A stretch of 8,505 nucleotides of DNA from an uncultured Lachnospiraceae bacterium (GCA_945834545.1 CAMAHO010000098.1:1-8505); one strand, 5' to 3'; counted from the stretch's first letter, positions 1 through 7,292 are shown. Translations and numbers: made by a program. The notes: a model not told the origin generated them from the sequence alone.

Positions 1-75
1 GGACAGGTCCATTTGACCCCCTATGCTCCCTTTATAACTCCTAACAAGGGTCATGGGGGTCAGATGGACCTGTCC
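1..75. repeat. Inverted repeat, 20-bp arms (REPIN-like)
   Basis: The arms at 1-20 and 56-75 are reverse complements with a single difference, which would be a G-U wobble in RNA (T13 opposite G63). They flank a 35-base spacer. The left arm begins at the first base of the window and probably continues to the left. Each arm contains its own small GGAC/GTCC palindrome. Two inverted copies of a hairpin unit around a short spacer is the arrangement called a REPIN, usually mobilised by a RAYT-type (Y1) transposase encoded elsewhere. That origin is inferred; no transposase is in the window. Confidence 0.75.
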
Positions 76-235
76 CCCCTGACCCCTTGTTACGTTTTTT
101 GCGGTGCTTCACACATTCTGTCAGCAGGTATTCGATTTGTCCATTCACTGAGCGGAAATCATCTTCTGCCCATGCGGCAATGGCAGAATAAAGCTGTTCC
201 GAAAGGCGAAGTGGTACCTGTTTCTTTTCTGCCAT
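41..235 (-). CDS. Small ribbon-helix-helix (Arc/MetJ-type) DNA-binding protein
   Basis: This 64-residue protein has a short basic N-terminus, a candidate beta-strand with alternating residues (VPLRLS, residues 7-12) and two amphipathic helices around residues 13-25 and 29-45, with the DFRSVNGQIEYLL turn and second helix typical of Arc-like ribbon-helix-helix repressors. Such proteins bind DNA as dimers through the strand. A lysine/arginine-rich stretch follows at residues 44-50. Residues 51-64 (Gly, Ser, Pro, Asp rich) are translated from the hairpin repeat and its spacer, so the ancestral protein probably ended near residue 50 or had a different tail. The ATG overlaps the stop of the upstream SPFH gene as TAATG, with an AGGAAG element about 11 bases upstream, which implies coupled translation. 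The target DNA is unknown; autoregulation of the operon is a reasonable guess. The fold call is by pattern, not by search. Confidence 0.8.
   Translation of the reverse strand: MAEKKQVPLRLSEQLYSAIAAWAEDDFRSVNGQIEYLLTECVKHRKKRNKGSGGTGPSDPHDPC
56..86. repeat. Nested hairpin unit forming the right copy of the repeat
   Basis: GGGGTCAG at 56-63 pairs with CTGACCCC at 79-86 (8 perfect base pairs). Inside it, GGAC at 66-69 pairs with GTCC at 72-75. This is a compact imperfect hairpin of about 31 bases, the size of a REP unit. It lies inside the 3' end of the minus-strand ribbon-helix-helix gene and encodes most of that protein's Gly/Pro/Asp-rich tail. There is no T-run on either side, so it does not look like a classical intrinsic terminator. 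Confidence 0.65.
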
Positions 236-1257
236 TAGTATAGGCTTCCTGAATTGACTACAGGCTGTGCATCATGGTTGCCGCACAAAACTACAAGGAG
301 ATTCGATACCATAGCAGCCTTTCTCTCTTCATCCAATTCCACCAACTGTTTTTCATTTAAACGCTCCAGTGCCATCTCAACCATACCCACTGCTCCGTCC
401 ACGATCATCTTGCGGGCGTCAATGATGGCGCTGGCCTGCTGGCGCTGCAGCATCACGGATGCAATCTCAGGTGCATAGGCAAGATATGTAATTCTGGCTT
501 CTAAGATTTCCAGCCCGGCTTCCGCCACCTTACTTTGAATTTCTTCTCGGATTCTCTGGGCTACCACCTCAGCTGACCCCCTTAAGCTCCCTTCGTCCGC
601 CTGTCCGTCTCCGGTGGTATCCACATTGGTTGCCACATCATAGGGATAAATACGAACGATATTTCTCAGAGCACTGTCGCACTGTAAGGACAGATACTCT
701 TTGTAGTTGTCTACGTTAAATACGGCCTTTGCGGTATCTGTCACGCGCCAGATAACTGCGATTGCAATTTCAATCGGATTACCAAGGCAGTCATTAATCT
801 TCTGTCTTCCGTTGTTTAAGGTCATAGCCTTAAGGGATATCTTCTTACCGGTGGCATCTACAGTCACATTAGCCCCCTCAATGCTGGCACTTACTGCGGC
901 CTTATTTGCTACCTCGCCGCTTTGAGCCAGTCTGGTGTGAGCTGCAGGATTCACCGAACTGCAGAACGGATTTACGAAGTAAAAGCCAGGCTCCTTGATA
1001 CTGCCGATATACTCGCCAAACAAGGTCAACACCAACGCCTCCTGTGGCTTTAACACCTTCAGTCCACATAGGGGAATCCAGGCCACAAAAAAGGCTACAA
1101 TACTGAGAATCACAAGCGGAATCCCCACAGGGCTTTTTCCCTTTTCAATGAGATACACGGCCAAGCTGAATACCCCGATAATCACAGGGAACGCCAAGAG
1201 ATTTAGGATGAGTACCTTCATACCATTCTTTTTGGTTGTCAAAATTTTTTCCGTCAT
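235..1257 (-). CDS. SPFH/band-7 domain membrane protein
   Basis: The protein has 340 residues from the ATG at 1257. Two hydrophobic segments (about residues 14-36 and 45-66) form an N-terminal hairpin anchor. They are followed by a band-7/SPFH domain (about 67-285) containing the LKPQEALVLTLFGEY strand and EPGFYFVNPF, typical of the stomatin/prohibitin/flotillin/HflK superfamily. The helical part (AEVVAQRIREEIQSKVAEAGLEI, then ALERLNEKQLVELDEERKA) is likely to drive oligomerisation. Bacterial members form membrane scaffolds or microdomains and often control proteases or other membrane partners; no partner protease is encoded here. An upstream TTG in frame at 1293 was rejected because the 1257 ATG has a good AGGAAAGGA site six bases ahead. 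The gene is co-transcribed and overlaps by one base with the ribbon-helix-helix gene downstream. Exact function is unknown. Confidence 0.88.
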   Translation of the reverse strand: MTEKILTTKKNGMKVLILNLLAFPVIIGVFSLAVYLIEKGKSPVGIPLVILSIVAFFVAWIPLCGLKVLKPQEALVLTLFGEYIGSIKEPGFYFVNPFCSSVNPAAHTRLAQSGEVANKAAVSASIEGANVTVDATGKKISLKAMTLNNGRQKINDCLGNPIEIAIAVIWRVTDTAKAVFNVDNYKEYLSLQCDSALRNIVRIYPYDVATNVDTTGDGQADEGSLRGSAEVVAQRIREEIQSKVAEAGLEILEARITYLAYAPEIASVMLQRQQASAIIDARKMIVDGAVGMVEMALERLNEKQLVELDEERKAAMVSNLLVVLCGNHDAQPVVNSGSLY

Positions 1258-1263
1258 AACAAT

Positions 1264-1272
1264 TCCTTTCCT
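1264..1272 (-). promoter_or_regulatory. Ribosome binding site deciding the SPFH start
   Basis: On the minus strand this reads AGGAAAGGA, six bases before the ATG at 1257. It fixes that start over the in-frame TTG at 1293, which would lie upstream of the palindrome at 1273-1286 and has no comparable site. Confidence 0.75.
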
Positions 1273-1286
1273 GCTTGTTAACAAGC
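1273..1286. promoter_or_regulatory. Perfect 14-bp palindrome in the SPFH leader
   Basis: GCTTGTTAACAAGC is a perfect palindrome immediately upstream of the SPFH ribosome binding site and about 25 bases downstream of the predicted -10. It could be an operator for a dimeric repressor, or an RNA hairpin (5-bp stem, TTAA loop) next to the ribosome binding site. Which of these applies cannot be told from the sequence. Confidence 0.45.
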
Positions 1287-1311
1287 GAATCAATATGTAT
1301 TTGATATCATT

Positions 1312-1339
1312 ATAATATCACCCTTATATTCTTTGTCAA
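1312..1339 (-). promoter_or_regulatory. Sigma-A-type promoter of the SPFH/ribbon-helix-helix operon
   Basis: On the minus strand there is a perfect -35 TTGACA (1334-1339), a 16-base spacer and TATTAT (1312-1317) with an extended TG two bases upstream. An alternative -10, TATAAT (1309-1314), would give a 19-base spacer. The -10 lies within an imperfect palindrome with arms TGATAT (1302-1307) and ATATCA (1315-1320), which could be an operator. The promoter starts only about 17 bases after the yfhO stop codon. Confidence 0.75.
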
Positions 1340-1355
1340 GGGAAAGTTAAACTTT

Positions 1356-3977
1356 TCATAAAGCCAGAGTTTCATCTGTTTTCTTCTTTCCTGTTTCACT
1401 TTCTGCTTTAAACCCTTGGCGAAAACCGGGTTTTCCAAGAGCCGCACACAATAGAAAAAGAGCTAACCCTAAGCAACTGATGATGCATCCTACTACCAGG
1501 CCTTTTACGGTATAGTGAACCTCGATGCTGTACTTTCCGGGCTCCAAGTCCAGGGCAAGCAGAACTCCCCCAAAGGAGGTGGTTTGCGCCTCTGCTCCAT
1601 TGACGGTTACCCGCATTCCATTCTCCACAGGAACCGGCAGTAACACCCGAGAGGGCTCCGTGAGTTTCAGTTCTATTGTCATAGAAGTCTCATCATACTG
1701 CACAGATTCCATTTCCACCTGAGACAGTGTCTCGAAAAGACGGCTTAACAGCTCTTGATTCAGGCGATACACATCCACCTTCACCGCATTCCCGTCATCC
1801 TCCGTATTCTGTAGGATAACCGTGTCACCAGCCGCCAGTTCGCCGATTTCCAGTGTCTCGTTCTTTTTTAAATCCTTTTGTTTCACTTCATAGGGATGTC
1901 CCCCTGTAATGGTTAGCTTTTTCACCTTGGAGGTCGTCATCACTCCATAATAATATCCTGACTCCTTCACTTGAAATACCACATCGGACCCGGTTTCTTC
2001 GGACTCTGTCGGGACAAACAGCTTATTCTGTGCAAGGTCAGCTTCCTCCTCATCATAACCCAGAATATCTGCTGCCATCCGGTTTTGCAGCTCTAGTCCG
2101 CAGCCTGAGAAGCTCTCCGGCAGGTCATAGCCGGAAGGAAGGCTAATGCCAAAGGGCAGTGTGTATTGATTCCTGTAAAGTTCCACCTTCCCGCTGCTGC
2201 CAACCTTGGTATAGAGACTGTTTTCCCGTTCCCCCTGCTCCGACTCAGCAGCTTCGTTATACATATACCTTACCCCCAGAAGACCGGCAACCAGGGGCGT
2301 TGCTCCTCCGTACTCATAGAACACCTTGCTGTATCTAAGTCCCAGCCTTCGATACAGTTCCTTAACAGCAGAATTTTGCGTTGAAGAAAAGGTGCTTGCC
2401 ATGGGAATATGATATAGTCCGCCGTCGTTTTTTATCTTTCTTTCAAATTTCTCCAGTCGGAAAAAGCCCTCTGTTTCCTTCTTTGCCTGTTCATACAGGA
2501 TCTGATAATCATCGATTTCCTTCAGATACCCCTCCCTGTCAATGGTAGTAATGCTGGTGATGGTCAGGTTTGCTGTCACCTCCGTCACAAGGATCGTCAG
2601 GGTGACGAGAAAAAGTGCTACCCTCTTTCCTCCACGAAATCCCTTTTGATAAAGACACAGAAGGATTCCGTAAGCACATACAAACACAAGATTTAGTAGC
2701 ACAGTCCAGTCCTCAAAATCCTCTCCCACACCGGCTTTCTCTAAAAGCAACAGATAGCCCACTGCCAAAGCAACCGCAATAGCCAGCTTCTCCTTACTGA
2801 TTTTAGATAAGGCTGATACTGCCTCATAGCATATGGTAAGCACCAAGAGAATGTACAAGAAGGATTGCCTTGCCGGCAAAGAATCCGGGAAATTCAATCC
2901 ATGCCAGATAAAATCCAGATTTCTCACACTAAAGCTAAACAACAGAAAGCCGGTAAGGGCAAGATAGGAAAAACGCTTGCGCATAGGGATTTCCCGATTA
3001 AGCAAAAACAAGGGCACCAACAAATACACTGCCACCCCACAATAGATATTGGGCCAGTGGTCCAACCCCTTTTCTGTGGTAACGCCAAGACATTGCCTGG
3101 ACAGCACATCAAAGATGCTAAAATATGAGGTAAACTCCTTGGGGAAGCTCCCCTCTGCAAAATCCGAGCCCAACAAGAACATAGCCTCCGGCACAAGCAG
3201 CACGGCAGCTATGGCTCCGGCCATACCACTGAAAAAGGCGAATCGAATGAGTTTCTTTCCTTCTACCCCTTCACAGATCAAAAGGACAACAAAATACAAA
3301 ACCAAGAAGATACATAGCATGATGGAAAGATAGAAATTGCTCAGGATGCAATAGCTTAGAGAAAGCACATACAGCTTCCATCTGCCTCTTTTTACAAGCG
3401 ACTCCAAGCCCATCAAAACCAGGGGCGCCACCAGAATGATATCCAACCACATAATGTTATAATAGTAGGCACAGGTATATCCGGAGAGGGCATACAGCAC
3501 AGAAAGCAGCAAGGGTAAGCCACTGTTCTCCTGCCCCTTACTCTGAAAATACACACAAGCCGTAAATCCGCATAGACTGACCTTTAACCAAATCAGGAAG
3601 GCAATAAATTCCATGAGATGCGACCGGCTGACAAACATACACAGGAAATGAATGGGACTTGCCAAGTAATAGGTAAACAGAGCTGTAAAATTCGTTCCTA
3701 TGCCCAGATTCCAGGTAAATGCCAAATTGCCTCCTGTCTTTAGCTTTTCCTGCAGTTCCTGCAAAAAGGGCATATATTGGTGGTACAAATCAGCGGCTAA
3801 GATTCCCCTGTCTCCAAAGGGATAAATCCCTCTTTGCACATACACTGCCAATAGGATGATGCCCGGTATCAGAAACGCCAGAATCCGATAACTGTTTTTC
3901 GGTTCCAGCCTGGCAAGCAACCTCAATGGCTCTTTTTTCGTCTGCACTCTATCCTTACTCACATTCTCACTTTTCAT
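1356..3977 (-). CDS. YfhO-family polytopic membrane protein (putative envelope glycosyltransferase-like)
   Basis: This 873-residue protein has a cytoplasmic basic N-terminus, a first membrane segment at about residues 32-47, and then a loop with FGDRG and DLYHQYMPF (residues 54-71), the signature region of YfhO and GT-C-like transferases, where the aspartates are candidate catalytic or ligand residues. Roughly ten further hydrophobic segments run to about residue 470. An extracellular domain (about 475-820) carries the family-typical MASTFSSTQN (526-535) and GVRYMY (568-573) motifs. A last membrane helix (about 823-845) precedes a charged tail. In Bacillus subtilis, YfhO has been linked to sugar modification of lipoteichoic acid; most clostridial members are uncharacterised, so the substrate here is unknown. 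The start ATG lies within the end of the hydrolase gene (11-base overlap), with AGGGA upstream, which suggests translational coupling. No terminator is evident after the stop. Confidence 0.87.
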   Translation of the reverse strand: MKSENVSKDRVQTKKEPLRLLARLEPKNSYRILAFLIPGIILLAVYVQRGIYPFGDRGILAADLYHQYMPFLQELQEKLKTGGNLAFTWNLGIGTNFTALFTYYLASPIHFLCMFVSRSHLMEFIAFLIWLKVSLCGFTACVYFQSKGQENSGLPLLLSVLYALSGYTCAYYYNIMWLDIILVAPLVLMGLESLVKRGRWKLYVLSLSYCILSNFYLSIMLCIFLVLYFVVLLICEGVEGKKLIRFAFFSGMAGAIAAVLLVPEAMFLLGSDFAEGSFPKEFTSYFSIFDVLSRQCLGVTTEKGLDHWPNIYCGVAVYLLVPLFLLNREIPMRKRFSYLALTGFLLFSFSVRNLDFIWHGLNFPDSLPARQSFLYILLVLTICYEAVSALSKISKEKLAIAVALAVGYLLLLEKAGVGEDFEDWTVLLNLVFVCAYGILLCLYQKGFRGGKRVALFLVTLTILVTEVTANLTITSITTIDREGYLKEIDDYQILYEQAKKETEGFFRLEKFERKIKNDGGLYHIPMASTFSSTQNSAVKELYRRLGLRYSKVFYEYGGATPLVAGLLGVRYMYNEAAESEQGERENSLYTKVGSSGKVELYRNQYTLPFGISLPSGYDLPESFSGCGLELQNRMAADILGYDEEEADLAQNKLFVPTESEETGSDVVFQVKESGYYYGVMTTSKVKKLTITGGHPYEVKQKDLKKNETLEIGELAAGDTVILQNTEDDGNAVKVDVYRLNQELLSRLFETLSQVEMESVQYDETSMTIELKLTEPSRVLLPVPVENGMRVTVNGAEAQTTSFGGVLLALDLEPGKYSIEVHYTVKGLVVGCIISCLGLALFLLCAALGKPGFRQGFKAESETGKKKTDETLAL

Positions 3978-5094
3978 CCCGTTTCCCTAAAAGGCTCCTT
4001 TTTCGCACACGGCTTTGCTTTCTTTTCATTCCATAATACTGTTTGAAAATCCCAAGGATTCGTTTCCGCTTTATCCCATCCATGTGACGAAATGCGGAAA
4101 CTATCTTTATCATACTCTTTTTTAGATTAGATGAAAAGTCTATGGTGTTATTTGTTTTTGTGCTCAGCAAAATTTCATACAAACTCTCTGTAAAAAAACG
4201 AATCTCCTCCTGGCTTAAGGACTGAATCCATTGATTGAGACAACTGTCCCGCCTTAGATTTTTGGGGGACAGCCGTCTGCGGTAGACTAATCTGCCCTGT
4301 CTGATTTTCCAATTAAACAAATCGTGCTGCAGCAAACCCCTCTTATAGCAGTCCACAACCCGATAGGGTATCCGGCTCTCAAACAACATACCAACCACGG
4401 AGGAATATGGCAGGATTCGTAACACCTTATGCTCCATCCTTCTGTAGCAGTTCTCTCTTTCGTACTCCTTCCTAAGCCCCGGCCCGTCCAGGTTGATAAT
4501 CGCCTTGATTCCTCGTTGTATTTCAGGGTTGCAGCGCATAGCGCCATAGACCGCCAGATTGCCACCCTTGGAATGACCGGCTACAAAGAGCCTCCCCTTT
4601 ATCTGCTTCGCCACGGTGTTTAGATACTCCACAGCCATTTGCTGTGCCCACACAGGAGCAGACAGCGCCAGCCCAAAATCCTCCTTCCAACCGATGAAGG
4701 TCTCGTCGGTGCCCCGATAGGCTACAAACACCGTTCCGTCATCCAACAGATAGGTCACTGCTGAAAACTGCATCTGCAGCTCCTCCTTCACCTGATTGAC
4801 AAAGCAGGTCAGATACATTCCCAGATATCTCTCACTGACGGATAAGGCCTGGAATAGCCTCTGGTTTTCCCTTCCGAACCAATCCTCGGAAAACAAAGGC
4901 TCCGTGTCCATGGTGGAGACCACATCCCGAAGAGACACTGTAGGGCAAAGGCCGTCTTTTTCCAACGAAAAGAGCAGCCTCTCAAACTTAAAGTAGGCAA
5001 TCTGGCATAGCACCAGGCTGTCCGCTACCGTCAAGGGCTGCTCCTTAAAGCATTTCGCTCCGTATTCTTTTACATACTCTACCATTGTCTGCAC
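3967..5094 (-). CDS. Mbeg1-like (DUF2974) alpha/beta hydrolase, putative lipase/esterase
   Basis: The protein has up to 375 residues. The central part has a lipase-type alpha/beta fold: a strand with FVAYRGTDET (residues 123-132) is followed by the nucleophile elbow VAGHSKGGNLAVYGA (171-185) with Ser175. NLDGPG (201-206) gives Asp203 as the candidate acid, and LQHDLFNW (255-262) gives His257 as the candidate base, an arrangement seen in the Mbeg1-like family. The reaction is probably hydrolysis of an ester or lipid, but no substrate is established. No signal peptide or membrane helix is visible. The last 35 residues hold about 15 Lys/Arg, so the tail may contact anionic membrane lipid or nucleic acid. 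The start is uncertain: a GTG at 5094 or an ATG at 5085, neither with a strong ribosome binding site. The frame is the same as citrate synthase, whose TAG lies 18 bases upstream. The 3' end overlaps yfhO. Confidence 0.8.
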   Translation of the reverse strand: MQTMVEYVKEYGAKCFKEQPLTVADSLVLCQIAYFKFERLLFSLEKDGLCPTVSLRDVVSTMDTEPLFSEDWFGRENQRLFQALSVSERYLGMYLTCFVNQVKEELQMQFSAVTYLLDDGTVFVAYRGTDETFIGWKEDFGLALSAPVWAQQMAVEYLNTVAKQIKGRLFVAGHSKGGNLAVYGAMRCNPEIQRGIKAIINLDGPGLRKEYERENCYRRMEHKVLRILPYSSVVGMLFESRIPYRVVDCYKRGLLQHDLFNWKIRQGRLVYRRRLSPKNLRRDSCLNQWIQSLSQEEIRFFTESLYEILLSTKTNNTIDFSSNLKKSMIKIVSAFRHMDGIKRKRILGIFKQYYGMKRKQSRVRKRSLLGKRDEK

Positions 5095-5112
5095 ATCTAC
5101 TTCATTGCAAAC

Positions 5113-6465
5113 CTATGAATTTTGATTTTCCCGATTCTCCATCTCCCGAACCTCCATAACCGATTTATAGGCAGGACGGATAATCTTATCCATATTAATC
5201 AGCTCTTCCAGGCGGTGAGCACTCCAGCCTACAATTCTGGCTATGGCGAAAATGGGGGTGTACAATTCCAGTGGAATCTCCAGCATACTGTATACAAAGC
5301 CACTGTAGAAATCCACATTTGCACTGACACCTTTATAGATTTTGGATTTCTCGGAAATCACCTCAGGTGCAATCCTTTCTATCATAGAGTATAGTGCAAA
5401 ATCCTTCTCTCTATGCTTCTCTGTGGCTAATTTTTCTACAAAGCCTTTAAATACCTGGGCTCTCGGGTCGGATAAGGAATACACTGCGTGTCCCATTCCA
5501 TAGATCAGTCCCTTTCCGTCGAAGGCCTCTTTGTTGAGAATCTTACGCAGATACTCCCGAACCTCCGTCTCATCCTCCCAGTTGCTCACATGCTTGGAGA
5601 TATCCCGCATCATCTCCACAACCTTGATATTTGCCCCGCCATGCTTAGGTCCCTTTAAGGAGGACAGAGCGGCTGCAATGACAGAATAGGTATCCGAGCC
5701 GGAGGAGGTGACTACTCTGGTGGTAAAGGTAGAGTTATTGCCGCCGCCATGCTCCATATGAAGAATCAGGGCAATATCTAATACCTGGGCTTCCAGCTTG
5801 GTATATTGCTTGTCAGGTCGTAGCATCATCAACAGGTTTTCGGCTGTGGAAAGCTTCTTCTGCGGCCTGTGAATGTACATACTGTCATCATTTGTATAGT
5901 GATTGTAGGCATGATACCCATATACTGCTAACATAGGGAAGGTACTGATTAAAGACATACACTGATTGAGCACATTCTCAATACTGTTGTCGTTGCAATT
6001 TTTGTCATAGGAGGCCAGAGTCAGGACACTCCTGGTCAGAGAGTTCATAATATCACTGCTGGGTGCCTTCATAATGACATCTCTGGTAAAGTTTCTGGGT
6101 AAGGTTCTCTTGCTGGCCAGATGCTCCGTAAACTCCTCCAGCTCCGTTTCTGTAGGAAGATTTCCAAACAGCAAAAGATAGGCCACCTCCTCAAACCCAA
6201 AATGGTTTCCCTGGATGCCGCGAATCAGGTCAATCACATTGTAGCCACGATACCACAGCTTACCTTCGCAAGGCTTCTTTTCACCATTGACCATCTGGAA
6301 GGACTCAATTCTTGAAATGTTGGTAAGTCCGGCTACAACGCCATTTCCGTTTTTATCTCTAAGCCCGCGCAACACCCCGTGCTTGTCAAAAAGCTCCTGG
6401 TTGATTGCATCTTCTTTTCGGCATAAGTCTGCATACTTTGTCAAATATGTATCATTTTTCTTCAT
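5113..6465 (-). CDS. Citrate synthase (Si-type; citrate/2-methylcitrate synthase family)
   Basis: This enzyme condenses acetyl-CoA with oxaloacetate to give citrate and CoA in the cytoplasm. In anaerobes of this kind it mainly starts the oxidative branch to 2-oxoglutarate and glutamate. The 450-residue protein retains the active-site triad: His239 in HMEHGGGNN, His275 in GPKHGGAN and Asp385 in SANVDFYSGF. It also has GMGHAVYS (323-330) and DPRA (333-336) for substrate binding. An N-terminal extension of about 45 residues precedes GLTNIS and the WYRGYNVIDL region (71-80). Length and motifs agree with the long clostridial form rather than Re-citrate synthase. Activity on propionyl-CoA (methylcitrate) cannot be excluded from sequence. 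The ATG at 6465 has GGAAAGGTG upstream. This is the first gene of a three-gene run with the hydrolase and YfhO protein. Aconitase and isocitrate dehydrogenase genes are not in the window. Confidence 0.95.
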   Translation of the reverse strand: MKKNDTYLTKYADLCRKEDAINQELFDKHGVLRGLRDKNGNGVVAGLTNISRIESFQMVNGEKKPCEGKLWYRGYNVIDLIRGIQGNHFGFEEVAYLLLFGNLPTETELEEFTEHLASKRTLPRNFTRDVIMKAPSSDIMNSLTRSVLTLASYDKNCNDNSIENVLNQCMSLISTFPMLAVYGYHAYNHYTNDDSMYIHRPQKKLSTAENLLMMLRPDKQYTKLEAQVLDIALILHMEHGGGNNSTFTTRVVTSSGSDTYSVIAAALSSLKGPKHGGANIKVVEMMRDISKHVSNWEDETEVREYLRKILNKEAFDGKGLIYGMGHAVYSLSDPRAQVFKGFVEKLATEKHREKDFALYSMIERIAPEVISEKSKIYKGVSANVDFYSGFVYSMLEIPLELYTPIFAIARIVGWSAHRLEELINMDKIIRPAYKSVMEVREMENRENQNS

Positions 6466-6495
6466 TCCATCGCACCTTTCCGTTCATATAGTTCT

Positions 6496-6524
6496 ATAGT
6501 AGAAAAATATCCGCGTAAAGTCAA
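6496..6524 (-). promoter_or_regulatory. Sigma-A-type promoter of the citrate synthase operon
   Basis: On the minus strand this is TTGACT (6519-6524), a spacer of exactly 17 bases, and TACTAT (6496-6501). The expected leader is only about 25 bases long, so there is no room for a riboswitch or T-box before the ATG at 6465. The 123-base gap between tcdA and this gene contains nothing else convincing beyond AT-rich sequence. Confidence 0.75.
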
Positions 6525-6588
6525 ATGAAAAAATTAGAAATAAATTATAAAACTTATGAAAAATTTTCCAGTTTTGGCAGAATCGGTC

Positions 6589-7272
6589 CTATTGTAAAGA
6601 CAAATCCCGGATGACCTCACCTGCGATAATCAGTCCTGCCACAGAGGGTACAAAGGCAATACTGCCGGGTGTGGACTGCCCCTGGGAAATGGGTTTTTCC
6701 TCGGAATACACCACCTTCAGCCCTTCTATCCCCAGCTTTTTCAGTTCCCTTCGCATGACCTTTGCCAGAGGGCACATGGTTGTCTTATAGATATCTGCTA
6801 CCTTGAAACCAGTTGGATCCAGCTTATTGCCTGCCCCCATGCAGCTGATGATGGGGACTCCTTTCTCCCTTGCCCTCTTGACTAACTCCAGCTTCGCTGT
6901 CACCGTATCCACGGCGTCCACCACATAGTCATACTCTTCGAAGGAAAACCGATCCGCTGTCTCCGGCAGGAAGAAAAGAGAATGCACGTTGACCTGAATC
7001 TCCGGATTGATATCATGAATTCGTTCCTTCATCACCTCTGTCTTATATTGCCCTACCGTACTGTGCAACGCAATGATCTGTCGATTGATATTGGAGAGGG
7101 ACACCTGGTCCTTATCAATCAAATCCAGTGTTCCCACCCCGCTTCTTGCCAGCGCCTCACATACATATCCGCCGACTCCGCCAACGCCAAACACCGCTAC
7201 CCGTGCCTTCGCCAGCTTTTCGATTCCTTCTTCTCCTATTAACATCGCTGTTCTTTCTAACTCTTCCTTCAT
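6589..7272 (-). CDS. tcdA: tRNA threonylcarbamoyladenosine dehydratase (ThiF/MoeB-like)
   Basis: TcdA uses ATP to cyclise N6-threonylcarbamoyladenosine (t6A) at position 37 of ANN-decoding tRNAs. The 227-residue protein has the E1-like Rossmann fold: the nucleotide-binding loop FGVGGVGG (28-35), DLIDKDQVSLSNINRQ (50-65) with the Asn and Arg typical of ATP binding, and DAVD (119-122) at the substrate pocket. The later TTMCPLAKVMRRELKK (164-179) and QGQSTPGSIAFVPSVAG (197-213) segments mark the TcdA/CsdL branch rather than ThiF or MoeB. The SPSVAG-like C-terminal region is present, and overall length is slightly under the 240-270 usual for the family. No CxxC zinc pairs of MoeB type are seen. 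AGGAGG (7279-7284) precedes the ATG. It is transcribed separately, diverging from the transporter remnant. Confidence 0.92.
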   Translation of the reverse strand: MKEELERTAMLIGEEGIEKLAKARVAVFGVGGVGGYVCEALARSGVGTLDLIDKDQVSLSNINRQIIALHSTVGQYKTEVMKERIHDINPEIQVNVHSLFFLPETADRFSFEEYDYVVDAVDTVTAKLELVKRAREKGVPIISCMGAGNKLDPTGFKVADIYKTTMCPLAKVMRRELKKLGIEGLKVVYSEEKPISQGQSTPGSIAFVPSVAGLIIAGEVIRDLSLQ

Positions 7273-7292
7273 TCTGCTCCTCCTGTCCCTCT

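Noticed and set aside
1258..1293. Longer SPFH start at a TTG (position 1293)
   Set aside because: The ATG at 1257 has a strong ribosome binding site; the TTG has none and the extra residues include no conserved segment.
2924..3196. Overlapping open frames inside yfhO and the hydrolase (both strands)
   Set aside because: They are Cys/Trp-rich or low-complexity shadows of genes with clear family motifs.
6545..6588. Terminator after tcdA
   Set aside because: AAAACT (6549-6554) and AGTTTT (6570-6575) could pair, but the stem is AT-only apart from one pair and no clean U-tract follows on the minus strand.
6466..6588. Riboswitch or T-box ahead of citrate synthase
   Set aside because: The promoter leaves a leader of about 25 bases, too short for any such element.
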